Origin: UBA6115 sp012514225 | GTDB lineage: Bacteria > Bacillota > Clostridia > Christensenellales > Aristaeellaceae | DNA: 64,000 nucleotides | Direction: 5' to 3' | NCBI GenBank assembly: GCA_036756425.1 | Contig: DAIOLC010000004.1 | Coordinates: 39,106-103,105, forward strand | In this document: positions 41,662 through 50,031 of the stretch, piece by piece | Position numbering within the stretch: position 1 is the first letter of the stretch | Layout: the number at the start of each line of letters is the position of its first letter | The notes under the pieces: generated by a model | Database searches by the model: none | Seen by the model: only the letters and a program-made list of their open reading frames with translations | Told to the model about the DNA's origin: nothing | Program-made: the position numbers and the translations under genes

Positions 41662-43014
41662 TCAGGGCTCCCAGCCCGCTTCCTCCGGCGCTTTGCCCGG
41701 CGCCGCTTCGCGGTGGAGCGTCAGGCGCACCGCCTCCACCCGCGTGTTGCGGGCGCGCAGCACCTTGAGGGTGAAGCCCTCGCCCTGGATTTCCGGCTCC
41801 GCGCCGGGCTTGGGGATGTAGCCCAACCGCTCGATGACGTAGCCGGCGATGGTGTCCGCCCCCTCGGACTGGATGTTCAGGTCGAAGGCGCGGTTGACGT
41901 CGTTCAAGGCCAGGCTGCCCAGCAGCACCGCCTCGTTCTCCCCGGTCATCTGCAGGGGGGCGTCGTCGTCGTCGTCATACTCGTCCTGGATGTCGCCCAC
42001 GATTTCCTCAATCAGGTCCTCCAGCGTCACGATGCCGACCATGCCGCCGAACTCGTCCACCAGGACCGCCAGGTGCTGCTTGGACTTCTGGAACTGCACC
42101 AGCAGCTCGTCGGTGTACATGGTGTCGGGGATGAACAGGGCGGGGCGGGCGATGTCCCGCAGGTCCATGCGGCGCTCGTTCAAGGCCTGGAGGTTGAGCA
42201 GCACGTCCTTGAGGTGGATGATGCCCAGGATGTTGTCCTTGTCCTCCTCGTACAGCGGGATGCGGGAGCGCAGCTGGGTGAGCAGCACCTCCATGTTCTT
42301 CTCGAAGGGGTCCTCCGCGTCCAGCATGTCCGTGTCCACCCGGGGCACCATGATTTCGCGCACCAGCCGGGTGTCCAGGGAGAGGACGCCGCGCATCATG
42401 TTGAACTCGTCCGTGTCGATTGCGCCGTCGTTGCGGCTGGAGTTGAGCAGGGCCTTCATCTCCTGCCGGGTGAGCTTTTCCTCTTTCTTGGAAAAGTCGA
42501 TTGGCGTCAGGCGCTTGAGCAGCCCCACGGACACGTTGAGCAGCCAGATGAAGGGCCGGAAGGCGGCGCGCAGCAGCAGGATGGCGCCGGCGCTGCCCCT
42601 CGCGTACTGCTCCGGAATCTGCAGCGCCAGCTGCTTGGGGTACAGCTCGCCCAGCACCAGGGACACGTAGGAGATGGCGAGGGTCAGAATCAGGTTGGCC
42701 AGGGTCTCCGCTGCCGGAAAATGGCCCAGCGCCGGCGCCAGGCGGCTCAGGAAGGCCTGGGATGCCGAGGCGGAATTGAAAAAGCCCGCGAAGGTGATGC
42801 CGACCTGGATGGCGGACAGGAAGGAATCGGGGCTTGCGAGCAGCTTTTGGACTTTTCGGGCTCTCTTGTCGCCCTTCTCCGCCAGTTCCCGGATTTTGGC
42901 CGGGTTGAGCGAGACGAAGGCCATTTCGGCTCCGGCGAGGAAGGCGTTGACCAGGGTGAGGACGAGGATGAGGACGAGGGAACCGAGCACCGAGGGCGAG
43001 CCGGGGTCATCCAT
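41662..43014 (-). CDS. CorB/HlyC-family membrane protein with DUF21, two CBS domains and CorC_HlyC domain
   Basis: A 450-residue protein of the CNNM/CorB family linked to Mg2+ transport; older annotations call it hemolysin. Residues 1-180: DUF21 with four hydrophobic helices (LVLILVLTLVNAFLAGAEMA; LANLILTLAISYVSLVLGE). Residues 200-330: paired CBS domains (VPRVDTDMLDAEDPF; VLVDEFGGMVGIVTLEDLIE). Residues 345-430: CorC_HlyC domain (GYVIERLGYIPKPG). An acidic DEYDDDDDAP loop follows the CBS pair. The start at 43014 (MDDPG) follows AAAAGGAGC at a slightly long spacing. It is transcribed from the promoter at 43051-43079. Confidence 0.92.
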   Translation of the reverse strand: MDDPGSPSVLGSLVLILVLTLVNAFLAGAEMAFVSLNPAKIRELAEKGDKRARKVQKLLASPDSFLSAIQVGITFAGFFNSASASQAFLSRLAPALGHFPAAETLANLILTLAISYVSLVLGELYPKQLALQIPEQYARGSAGAILLLRAAFRPFIWLLNVSVGLLKRLTPIDFSKKEEKLTRQEMKALLNSSRNDGAIDTDEFNMMRGVLSLDTRLVREIMVPRVDTDMLDAEDPFEKNMEVLLTQLRSRIPLYEEDKDNILGIIHLKDVLLNLQALNERRMDLRDIARPALFIPDTMYTDELLVQFQKSKQHLAVLVDEFGGMVGIVTLEDLIEEIVGDIQDEYDDDDDAPLQMTGENEAVLLGSLALNDVNRAFDLNIQSEGADTIAGYVIERLGYIPKPGAEPEIQGEGFTLKVLRARNTRVEAVRLTLHREAAPGKAPEEAGWEP

Positions 43015-43050
43015 GAGGGGAACCACGCTCCTTTTGGCGGAATTTTCCTG

Positions 43051-43079
43051 ATTATACAGAGCGAGGGGGCGCAATGCAA
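43051..43079 (-). promoter_or_regulatory. Promoter of the CorB-like gene
   Basis: Minus strand: -35 TTGCAT (43074-43079), 17-base spacer, -10 TATAAT (43051-43056), 37 bases before the ATG. Confidence 0.7.
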
Positions 43080-43675
43080 ATGACTGGGGCGATGCGCTTT
43101 GGAAAATGGATTCACCGCATTGGCGGATTGCCGCGCAGGCAGCGGATTGCGGGGGGACGGTACGCGTTTTGGTGCTTAGCGGGAGGTCGCCTGCCATGCG
43201 CGTTCAACCGCAATCACTGCTGTTGTCGCTGTTTTCCCTGCAGTCCGTCACACTTCCGGCGGACGGGATAGCGTGCCGGCCGCAGGCGCCTCTTCGAGGC
43301 CGCCGGAACACCGCGCTTTCTGACCGCTCCTGCATGGCGCCGCTCCCGCCGGAAGGGCGGCCGGCTCGTCTTGCTTTTTTGCGCGGATGTTGCCACAATC
43401 CCCGGTAGCGCAAGCAGGCCGGAAACCAGCCGGACAATAAGCCAGGATGCGCGGCAGGCACCGGCCGCGGTTTAAAAAGCGGGAAGAAATCAAGCGCGCG
43501 GCATGCCGCGTTCGGTCGAATGGACGAAAAGCCGCTCGTGGTGAGCCATGGCGGAAGCCCTTCGGTTTGGAACAGGCCTCTCACGCGGTGACAGCCGACG
43601 GCCGGGCGAAGGACGGCGCCATCGGCCCTGATGACGGGCATGACAAGGGCTCCGGGGAGCTGAAAGGAAACGGAC
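43080..43675. other. Gene-free stretch of about 600 bases
   Basis: Between the CorB promoter and the amidohydrolase gene no frame has a plausible start, ribosome site and normal protein composition. Short frames here are Arg/Pro/Cys-rich, as expected for non-coding GC-rich DNA. No tRNA, repeat copy or clear RNA structure is recognised. It could hold a decayed gene or an unrecognised small RNA. Confidence 0.5.
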
Positions 43676-44884
43676 ATGATTATCAGGGGCTGCCTTCTCA
43701 TCGATTGCACCGGGCGGGAGCCCTACCAGGCGGACGTGCGGGTGGAGAACGGCGTCATCGCCGAAATCGGCGCGGCTCTCAGCGGAGGGGACGTATGGGA
43801 AGCGCAGGGCAAAGCGCTCCTTCCGGGCCTGGTCAACCTGCACGTCCACATCAACCGCAGGCACCTTCACCGCCAGACAGGCGCCTTCCGAACCGGTGCG
43901 CCGGCCGTCGAGAACGCAAGCGACGCCCGCAGGATGCTGTTCGCCGCGCAAAACGCGTGGTATGAGCTTTCCCGGGGAATCACAACCCTGCGGGATTGCT
44001 GCTCCGTCGGCAGGACGGCGACCGCGTTAAAGCAGGCGATGGCGGACGGAATCATCCGCGGGCCCCGGCTCCACGTGTGCGGCCTTGGCATCGCCCCGAC
44101 CGGCGGGCATGAAACCCACCGCTACCCCGGCGCGGTCGAGGCGGACGGCCCGGACGGGGTATTGAAGGCGGCGCGCGACGAGATCAAGCACGGCGCGGAT
44201 TTCATCAAACTGATGGCCAGCGGGGGCCTCGGCGGAATGCCCGAGCACGAGCATCCCGATTGGACGGAGTATGGCGTGGAAGAAATCGCCAGCGCCTGTT
44301 CCGCCGCGCACAGCCACAACAGGACCGTGACCGTCCACGCGATGGGCGAGGGGCCCGTGCTCAACGCGCTTGAGGGCGGCGTCGACGGCATCGAGCACGG
44401 CGCCGTCCTTTCGCAAAAGGCGCTGGAAATCATGGCGCGGAGGAACGTGTATTACGTGCCCACCATGAGCGGAATCACGGCGGTTGCGGACAAGGAGGAG
44501 AAAAACGGCAACAAGGCGCTCGCGAATCTGATGCGGGAGCTAGTGGTCAAGCCCCAGCGGGAGAGCGTCCGCAAGGCGCACCGGCACGGAATCCTGATTG
44601 GGGCCGGCTCGGACACGCTGGGGAGTGTGCCGGAGGAATTGCTGCTCATGGAACAATGCGGCATGACGCCATATGAAGCCATCCAGACGGCAACCGCCAA
44701 CGCGGCCCGTATCCTGAAAAACGCAGACCGGTTTGGAACCCTCGAACCCGGGAAGGCCGCGGACCTGCTGCTTCTGGAGGGCAATCCCCTGGAAGACCTG
44801 CGGAACCTCTCGAAAGTCGACGCCGTTTTCCTGGGAGGGGAGCGGGTGACCGCCCGGTGGATGTGCAACCTGCCGGGTTTGTAA
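43676..44884 (+). CDS. Amidohydrolase family protein (imidazolonepropionase-like)
   Basis: A 402-residue metal-dependent hydrolase. The composite fold shows a small beta-sandwich at both ends and a TIM barrel between: metal motif LVNLHVHI near residue 55, GADFIKLMASGG with the bridging Lys, VTVHAMGEGPV and DGIEHGAVL with His ligands, and GAGSDTLG with the catalytic Asp. The end is LEPGKAADLLLLEGNPLEDL. Relatives include Xaa-Pro dipeptidases/prolidases and other cyclic-amide hydrolases; the substrate is open. ATG follows AAAGGAAACGG. Its GC is a little lower and its codon choices slightly different from neighbours. Confidence 0.9.
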   Translation: MIIRGCLLIDCTGREPYQADVRVENGVIAEIGAALSGGDVWEAQGKALLPGLVNLHVHINRRHLHRQTGAFRTGAPAVENASDARRMLFAAQNAWYELSRGITTLRDCCSVGRTATALKQAMADGIIRGPRLHVCGLGIAPTGGHETHRYPGAVEADGPDGVLKAARDEIKHGADFIKLMASGGLGGMPEHEHPDWTEYGVEEIASACSAAHSHNRTVTVHAMGEGPVLNALEGGVDGIEHGAVLSQKALEIMARRNVYYVPTMSGITAVADKEEKNGNKALANLMRELVVKPQRESVRKAHRHGILIGAGSDTLGSVPEELLLMEQCGMTPYEAIQTATANAARILKNADRFGTLEPGKAADLLLLEGNPLEDLRNLSKVDAVFLGGERVTARWMCNLPGL

Positions 44885-44979
44885 GCAACCGGGAGTCCGG
44901 CGTCAGGAAGCGTTGTCATGGAAGCACGGTTTGCCGGCCGTCCGCCCTCAAATGGCGGAGGGGAATTCTTCCCATAAGG

Positions 44980-44989
44980 CTGTATACAG
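44980..44989. promoter_or_regulatory. Palindrome CTGTATACAG upstream of the LRR gene (putative operator)
   Basis: A 10-base perfect palindrome, also present at 46779-46788 inside a 14-base one. It lies about 200 bases upstream of the LRR gene and 146 bases before its likely -10, so a regulatory role here is less clear than at the second site. Confidence 0.3.
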
Positions 44990-45102
44990 GCGGGCATGGA
45001 AGCCAAAACGCAGAGGACAATCCAAGGGACAGGCGGGCGTGTCGGGAGCGCTTTTCACCTGTGTTCGATGGGATGCGTTGGCGTGCGAACGCCTGCCCGC
45101 GC

Positions 45103-45131
45103 TTGCGGCGGCGCGCCGCCGCCGGTATACT
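45103..45131 (+). promoter_or_regulatory. Promoter of the LRR protein gene
   Basis: -35 TTGCGG (45103-45108), 17-base spacer, -10 TATACT (45126-45131), 57 bases before the start codon. Confidence 0.55.
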
Positions 45132-45188
45132 GGGAGGCGGACAGGATGCCGCGCGGCGCTCGCCGCGGGACGACATAAGGAGATAGTG

Positions 45189-46277
45189 ATGAGAAAAGCG
45201 ACAAGGTTCATGGCCCTGCTGGCGGCCCTTTGCCTGCTGCTCCCCCTCTTCGGGTCCGCCGGGGAAACCGGGGTCCGGGTCGCCGGGAAGGCCTTCCCCC
45301 CGGACGCGGAGGAGGTGGACCTCCGCGGCGTCAAACTGCGCGACGAGAAGGAGCTGATGAAGGCCATGGGCTCCCTTCCGCGGGCGCGGGTCGTCTACCT
45401 GGAGGGCAGCGGGCTGAAGCTCAAGAGCCTGGCCGCGCTGAGCCTGGCCTACCCCGGCGTGCTGTTTTCCGCCCCCTTCACGCTCTTCGGCCGCGAGCTC
45501 CATACGGCGGACACGGAAGCCGACCTGGGGAACGCCAAGATGACCGGGTACCAATCCTTGCTGTGGGCGGTGCAAAGCATGCCGCACCTGACAAAGCTGA
45601 CGGCCTTCGGCGCCGCGCTCAACCAGAAGCGGTACGAGGCGCTGCTGGCCGCCCGGCCTGGGCTGGAACTCAACTGCACGCTGCGCTTTTTGACCTATTC
45701 CCTGAGGACCGACGCGACCGCCTTCTCCACCCGCAAGGGCAACCACAAGCCCTTCTACAAGAACCGGGACTTTGACATCCTCAAATACGTGCCCGGCCTG
45801 CTGGCGCTGGACCTGGGGCACAACCACGTCAACGACCTGGCCTTCCTCCGGCAGTGGCCCGGGCTGAAAATCCTCATCATGGCGGACAACAAGATTGACG
45901 ACCTGACCGTCATCGGGGAGCTGGCCGACCTGGAATACCTGGAGCTGTTCATGAACCCCTTCACCGACGTGACGCCGCTTCAGAAACTGACCAAGCTCAA
46001 GGACCTGAACATCTCCTGGACAAGCGTGGCGGACGTGACGCCGCTGATGGAAATGACCTGGCTGGAGCGGCTGTGGGTCACGCAGATCAAGCCCCGGCTG
46101 CCCGAGGGGCAGATGGACGCCCTGCGCGCGGCGCTGCCCGGCACCGAAATCAACGACACCGCCTGGCTGTCCACCCAGGGCGGCTGGCGGGAGCACCCCC
46201 GCTACCTGACCCAGGCGAACATCTTCGGCCTGCAGGTCTACCGCGGCTGGGACGACCCGAAGCCGGAGGCGCCGTAA
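45189..46277 (+). CDS. Secreted leucine-rich repeat protein
   Basis: A 362-residue exported protein. A signal peptide covers about residues 1-24 (MRKATRFMALLAALCLLLPL, cut near GSAGE). The middle, about 205-300, carries four internalin-like 22-residue repeats: LLALDLGHNHVNDLAFL, LKILIMADNKIDDLTVI, LEYLELFMNPFTDVTPL, LKDLNISWTSVADVTPL. No sortase motif, transmembrane anchor or cell-wall domain is seen, so it is secreted or loosely attached. The ATG at 45189 follows AAGGAGATAGTG. It probably makes protein contacts; no partner is suggested by neighbours. Confidence 0.82.
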   Translation: MRKATRFMALLAALCLLLPLFGSAGETGVRVAGKAFPPDAEEVDLRGVKLRDEKELMKAMGSLPRARVVYLEGSGLKLKSLAALSLAYPGVLFSAPFTLFGRELHTADTEADLGNAKMTGYQSLLWAVQSMPHLTKLTAFGAALNQKRYEALLAARPGLELNCTLRFLTYSLRTDATAFSTRKGNHKPFYKNRDFDILKYVPGLLALDLGHNHVNDLAFLRQWPGLKILIMADNKIDDLTVIGELADLEYLELFMNPFTDVTPLQKLTKLKDLNISWTSVADVTPLMEMTWLERLWVTQIKPRLPEGQMDALRAALPGTEINDTAWLSTQGGWREHPRYLTQANIFGLQVYRGWDDPKPEAP

Positions 46278-46320
46278 GGAGCCGCCCGCGGAGCGCTCCG
46301 CCGGGACGGTTTTCCCTCGA

Positions 46321-46349
46321 TTGACACCCGCGGAGCCTTGTGCTACTAT
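46321..46349 (+). promoter_or_regulatory. Promoter of the tRNA array
   Basis: -35 TTGACA (46321-46326), 17-base spacer, -10 TACTAT (46344-46349), about 50 bases before the first tRNA. Confidence 0.75.
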
Positions 46350-46401
46350 CAAAAACCGTCAGCGGCAGGGCTTCGCGCCCGCGCGCTGCCCCGACGGTGA
46401 T

Positions 46402-46478
46402 GCGCCTGTAGCTCAGTCGGACAGAGCAACGGCCTTCTAAGCCGTGGGCCAGGGGTTCGAATCCCTTCAGGCGCGCCA
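46402..46478 (+). tRNA. tRNA-Arg (anticodon TCT)
   Basis: A 77-base cloverleaf including an encoded CCA: acceptor GCGCCTG / CAGGCGC, D arm AGCTCAGTCGGACAGAGC, anticodon stem ACGGC / GCCGT with loop CTTCTAA, and T arm with GGTTCGAATCC. It reads AGA codons. Confidence 0.97.
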
Positions 46479-46484
46479 GCATGC

Positions 46485-46561
46485 GGTGGGTGTAGTTCAG
46501 TGGTTAGAGCGCCAGATTGTGGCTCTGGAAGTCGTGGGTTCAACTCCCATCACCCACCCCA
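46485..46561 (+). tRNA. tRNA-His (anticodon GTG)
   Basis: A 77-base cloverleaf with encoded CCA. The extra G at position -1 (46485) faces C73, the identity element of tRNA-His. Acceptor GTGGGTG / CACCCAC; anticodon loop TTGTGGC; T loop GGTTCAACTCC. It starts 7 bases after tRNA-Arg. Confidence 0.97.
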
Positions 46562-46585
46562 TTTTTCCCTCCCGCGCGGCGGCGG

Positions 46586-46660
46586 TGGGGTGTAGCCAAG
46601 CGGTAAGGCACGGGACTTTGACTCCCGCACTCGTAGGTTCGAACCCTGCCACCCCAGCCA
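46586..46660 (+). tRNA. tRNA-Gln (anticodon TTG)
   Basis: A 75-base cloverleaf with encoded CCA: acceptor TGGGGTG / CACCCCA, D arm AGCCAAGCGGTAAGGC, anticodon stem CGGGA / TCCCG with loop CTTTGAC, and T loop GGTTCGAACCC. It is the last of three tRNA genes read from one promoter. Confidence 0.97.
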
Positions 46661-46760
46661 GGAACCCCATGGCGAAGCCTGAAGGCAGGCAGCCGGCAAG
46701 CCCTCCCCCTGCGGGAGGGTTTTGTGTTGGGAAAAAGGCGGCTGCGCCCGGGTTCCGGGG

Positions 46761-46790
46761 TATAATGCGGGAAGAGGCCTGTATACAGGC
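46761..46790 (+). promoter_or_regulatory. Promoter -10 and 14-base palindromic operator of the aldo/keto reductase gene
   Basis: TATAAT (46761-46766) is followed 10 bases later by the perfect palindrome GCCTGTATACAGGC (46777-46790), which covers the expected transcription start. A dimeric repressor, for instance of the GntR class, could act here. The same CTGTATACAG core occurs at 44980-44989. Confidence 0.55.
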
Positions 46791-46834
46791 ACGGGCGGGG
46801 TTCGCCCGCGCGAAAGGCGATGGAGGGAAGCGGA

Positions 46835-47818
46835 ATGAAATACCGGGAACTGGGCAGCACGGGGATGAAGGTGTCCGAAATCTCGCTGGGAACCTGGCAG
46901 CTGGGCGGGAAGTGGGGCGAGGCCTACGACGAGAAGACCGCGCAGGCTACCCTGGAGGCGGCGTTCGAGCGGGGCATCAACTTCTTCGATACGGCGGACG
47001 TGTACTCAAACGGCGAAAGCGAGCGCAGCATCGGCCGCTTCCTGAAGGGCAAGCGGGACAAGGTCCACGTCGCCACCAAGTGCGGCCGGCAGATTACGCC
47101 CCACGTGTCCGCCGGCTATACGCCGGATGCCGTCCGGAAGTATACGGAGGACAGCCTGAAGCGCCTGCAGTCGGAGACGCTGGACCTCATCCAGCTGCAC
47201 TGCCCGCCCACGGACGTGTATTACCGGCCCGAGATTTTCGAAGAACTGCGGAAATTGAAAAAGGAAGGCAAAATCAGGCACTTCGGCGTGAGCGTGGAGC
47301 GGGTGGAGGAAGGCCTCAAGGCGATGGAGTTCGAGGGCATGGAGTCCATCCAGGTCATCTACAACCTCTTCCGCCAGCGGCCGCAGGAGCGGCTCTTCCC
47401 GCAGGCTCTGGAGAAGGGCGTTGGCATTATCGTGCGGGTGCCGCTGGCCAGCGGGCTGTTGACCGGGAAATTCTCGAAGGATTCCTCCTTCGGCAAGGAG
47501 GACCACCGTTTCTTCAACCGCAAGGGCGAGTCCTTCGACAAGGGCGAGACCTTCTCCGGCGTCGACTACGAGCGGGGGCTGGAGGCGGTGGAGGAATTGC
47601 GCAGGCTGCTGGGCGGGGAGCAGCTGACCCTGGACGCCCTGCGGTGGATTCTGATGCAGGACGCGGTCAGCTGCGTCATCACCGGCGCCAGCCGCCCGGA
47701 GCAGATCGGGGAGAACGTCAAGGCCTCCGGGATGCCGAAGCTGACGGACGGGCAGATGAAGGGCATCCGTGCCGTGTACGACCGCCTCATCCGCGACCCG
47801 GTGCACGATTTGTGGTGA
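46835..47818 (+). CDS. Aldo/keto reductase
   Basis: A 327-residue NADPH-dependent TIM-barrel oxidoreductase. The catalytic tetrad is visible: Asp and Tyr in FFDTADVYSNGESE, Lys in HVATKCGR, His in LIQLHCPPTDVYY. The C-terminal cofactor loop is CVITGASRPEQIGENV. The YSNGESE form places it in the AKR subgroup of general stress or sugar-aldehyde reductases (Tas/YghZ-like). ATG at 46835 follows GGAGGGAAGCG. It is a single gene with its own promoter and palindromic site, ending before a terminator and dispersed repeat. Confidence 0.93.
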   Translation: MKYRELGSTGMKVSEISLGTWQLGGKWGEAYDEKTAQATLEAAFERGINFFDTADVYSNGESERSIGRFLKGKRDKVHVATKCGRQITPHVSAGYTPDAVRKYTEDSLKRLQSETLDLIQLHCPPTDVYYRPEIFEELRKLKKEGKIRHFGVSVERVEEGLKAMEFEGMESIQVIYNLFRQRPQERLFPQALEKGVGIIVRVPLASGLLTGKFSKDSSFGKEDHRFFNRKGESFDKGETFSGVDYERGLEAVEELRRLLGGEQLTLDALRWILMQDAVSCVITGASRPEQIGENVKASGMPKLTDGQMKGIRAVYDRLIRDPVHDLW

Positions 47819-47843
47819 GAAGGCAGCCGGCTGCCTGACTGTC

Positions 47844-48060
47844 AGGGCGCCCGGGGCGATTTCGCCCCTGGCGCCCTTTCTTGTCAAAAAGGTCTGCGGA
47901 CCCTTATCAATTCGGAGGATGGCTGCGGGATGTCTCTCTGTTCGCGAAAACGCCCCGCACGTCGGGCATTGCCGGACGATACGATGAACATCGGGGGGCT
48001 GATGCCCCCGACGCCCCCTGGTTATCACCTTAACAGCAGGGTTTTTTGACAGTCTGAGCC
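47844..48060 (+). repeat. Terminator-linked 3' repeat, copy 1
   Basis: It begins 26 bases after the reductase stop with an intrinsic terminator: AGGGCGC / GCGCCCT outer and GGGGCGA / TCGCCCC inner stem (47844-47877), followed by TTCTTGTC. Next come TTGTCAAAAAGGTCTGCGGACC, then CTGTTCGCGAAAACGCCCCG and GCCGGACGATACGATGA, shared nearly base for base with 63417-63535. The far end is GGTTTTTTGACAGTCTG, matched by the copy ending near 63621. It carries no gene. A separate perfect palindrome AGGCAGCCGGCTGCCT lies just before it at 47821-47836. Confidence 0.75.
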
Positions 48061-48106
48061 CGGGTGGACGAAATCCCCGGACTAGTTGATTTGCGCGGCT
48101 TTCCCC

Positions 48107-49153
48107 TTATTCGAGCTTCAGCAGCCTGCGGGCGTTATCCCGGTACACCAACCGCAGCGCGTCGTCGGGCAGGCCGATGCCGTAGATTTTCCACCGGCCC
48201 ATGGAGTTTTCGCTGCCGGGGGGCGCGTAGTCGAAGTACTCGTCGAAGGTTTCCAGGAAACGGTAGTAGTAGGGGTACAGCTCCGCTGGGTCCTGGCCGG
48301 CGATAAAGTCGGTGCCGAAGAGCACGCGGTCGGCATAGCGCAGGAAAAAGCGGCGCGCCGCGTAGGGCTGGCGGCCCAGCCCGTTGATGCGCGCGGCGAT
48401 GTCGACGTACAGGTTCGGGAAGCGGTCCAGAAGGCCGCTCACGTAGCCCAGGTCCTCCGAGCAGGAGCCGCAGTGGGCGATGACAAAGACAGTGCCCGGA
48501 TGGCGCGACAGAACGGCCTCCTGCATTTCCATATGTTCCCGGAAACTGAAATGCCCGGGGCCGGAGAAATCCCACTCCGGGCTTTCCACCAGGCATTCGT
48601 AATACTCGTTGCGCCCATCGAAGGGGGTGAAAAAGGCCTTGGGGTCGGCGATGTGGATGAGGACGACGAGCCCGTTTTCCCCCGCGGCGTCGAAGACGCA
48701 GGCGAGCTTCGGGTCGTCCAGGCGGATGTGTCCGCCCTGGCTGTCCTTCAGGTACAGGGTGATGTTCTTCCACAGCTTGACGCCCCTGTACCCGGCCCGG
48801 GCGTAGGCGGCCATGGACCGGCGGACGCCATCCTCAAACCCCGGCTCCTCATACCGGGACACATCCACGGAGGGGAAGGTGAACAGGCGGCCCTCCTGCC
48901 CCGCGGTCTTGCGGTTCATGCGCTCCAGCTCCCCGTCCCAGACCAGCTCCAGGTTGCAGACCTGCTCCACACCGAACCGTGCAAGGTTACCAAGCACCTG
49001 CTCCGTGTCGTATTCCTTTTCATATTCAGGCCCCAGCACCATGGGGCCGAAGTGGGTATGCACGTCGATGACCGGGAAGCGGGGAACGTGGATTTCGTGA
49101 ACCGGGGTGACCAGCTGGGATACCGGCTGGTATTCCGACAGCCTCAGGTCCAT
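48107..49153 (-). CDS. Amidohydrolase-2 family TIM-barrel hydrolase
   Basis: A 348-residue metal-dependent hydrolase of the amidohydrolase-2 (PF04909-like) group. Seen: FPVIDVHTHFGPM with the HxH metal motif near residue 36, GVKLWKNITLYL, VVLIHIADPKAFF and VFVIAHCGSCSEDLG with His ligands, and RVLFGTDFIAG with the catalytic Asp. Relatives are decarboxylases or lactonases acting on sugar acids and aromatic acids. It is the last gene of the MalFG-type sugar operon, so a sugar lactone or uronate is a reasonable guess only. ATG at 49153 follows GGAGG at 9 bases. Confidence 0.85.
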   Translation of the reverse strand: MDLRLSEYQPVSQLVTPVHEIHVPRFPVIDVHTHFGPMVLGPEYEKEYDTEQVLGNLARFGVEQVCNLELVWDGELERMNRKTAGQEGRLFTFPSVDVSRYEEPGFEDGVRRSMAAYARAGYRGVKLWKNITLYLKDSQGGHIRLDDPKLACVFDAAGENGLVVLIHIADPKAFFTPFDGRNEYYECLVESPEWDFSGPGHFSFREHMEMQEAVLSRHPGTVFVIAHCGSCSEDLGYVSGLLDRFPNLYVDIAARINGLGRQPYAARRFFLRYADRVLFGTDFIAGQDPAELYPYYYRFLETFDEYFDYAPPGSENSMGRWKIYGIGLPDDALRLVYRDNARRLLKLE

Positions 49154-49185
49154 AGGCCGACCTCCGTTTGACGGCAAGGGGCGCC

Positions 49186-50028
49186 TTACTTCATGCCCGT
49201 GATGGAAACGCCCTTGATGAACTGCTTCTGGAACAGCAGGAAGACCACGATGACCGGCAGCATCACCAGGGTGGCAGCGGACATGGTGGCGCCCAGGTCC
49301 ATGTGGTGGTTGGTGTTGAAGAAGGTCAGCGCCAGGGGCAGGGTCATGCGCTCCACCTCGCTGAGCATGATCAGTGGCCCCAGGTAGTCATTCCAGGTGC
49401 CCAGGAAGGTGAAGATGGCCAGGGCGCTGATGGCGGGGCGGATTTGGGGCAGGATGACGCGGAAGTACAGCCCCGGGCTGCTGCATCCGTCGATGAGGGC
49501 GGCCTCGCACAGGCTGTCGGGCACCTCGGAGATGAACTGGCGCGCCAGGAAGATGCCGAACACGCTGACCAGGCCGGGGACGATCAGCGCCCAGAGGCGG
49601 TTGTACAGGCCCAGCGCGTTGACGATAAGGAAGGAGGGGATCAGGGTCACCTGGGAGGGAATCATCATCGTCGCCAGCAGCAGCATGAACAGCGCTTCCT
49701 TGAAAGGGAAGCGGTACTTGGCGAAGACGAAGCCGGTGATGGTGCTGGTGAACAGCACCGCCAGGGTGACCGAGCCGGTGATGGTCAGGGAGTTGAGGAA
49801 CCACCGCAGGATGGGCGCCCGCTGGAACACCTTGATATAGCCCGACAGCGTCCACTCAATGGGCAGAACCACGCCGGGGTTGCGCATCATCTCCGCCGTC
49901 GTCCGGAAGGAGGACAGCAGCATGAGCAGGTAGGGCGTGACCACCAGCGCGGCGACGACGGCCAGCAGCATGGCTGCCAGCCAATGGGCCGGGGAGAAGC
50001 GGGGCTTGATCCTCATTTGTTTCATCAT
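49186..50028 (-). CDS. Carbohydrate ABC transporter permease (MalG family)
   Basis: A 280-residue inner-membrane protein with six hydrophobic helices. The cytosolic coupling loop carries the EAA motif CEAALIDGCSSPGLYFRVIL; the C-terminus ends in FQKQFIKGVSITGMK, standard for MalG/CUT1 permeases. It pairs with the MalF-type permease upstream (3-base gap). No ATPase gene is in the operon, so a shared MsmK-like ATPase elsewhere is expected, as is common for CUT1 systems in Bacillota. Confidence 0.95.
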   Translation of the reverse strand: MMKQMRIKPRFSPAHWLAAMLLAVVAALVVTPYLLMLLSSFRTTAEMMRNPGVVLPIEWTLSGYIKVFQRAPILRWFLNSLTITGSVTLAVLFTSTITGFVFAKYRFPFKEALFMLLLATMMIPSQVTLIPSFLIVNALGLYNRLWALIVPGLVSVFGIFLARQFISEVPDSLCEAALIDGCSSPGLYFRVILPQIRPAISALAIFTFLGTWNDYLGPLIMLSEVERMTLPLALTFFNTNHHMDLGATMSAATLVMLPVIVVFLLFQKQFIKGVSITGMK

Positions 50029-50031
50029 CGC

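Noticed and set aside
37676..41768. Long plus-strand open frames opposite the ABC exporter genes
   Set aside because: Same mirror effect; low-complexity His/Glu/Gln-rich translation, no ribosome site, and full ABC motifs on the other strand.
46402..46660. Integration (attachment) site next to the tRNA array
   Set aside because: No integrase, no repeated tRNA 3' end and no change in gene content after tRNA-Gln.
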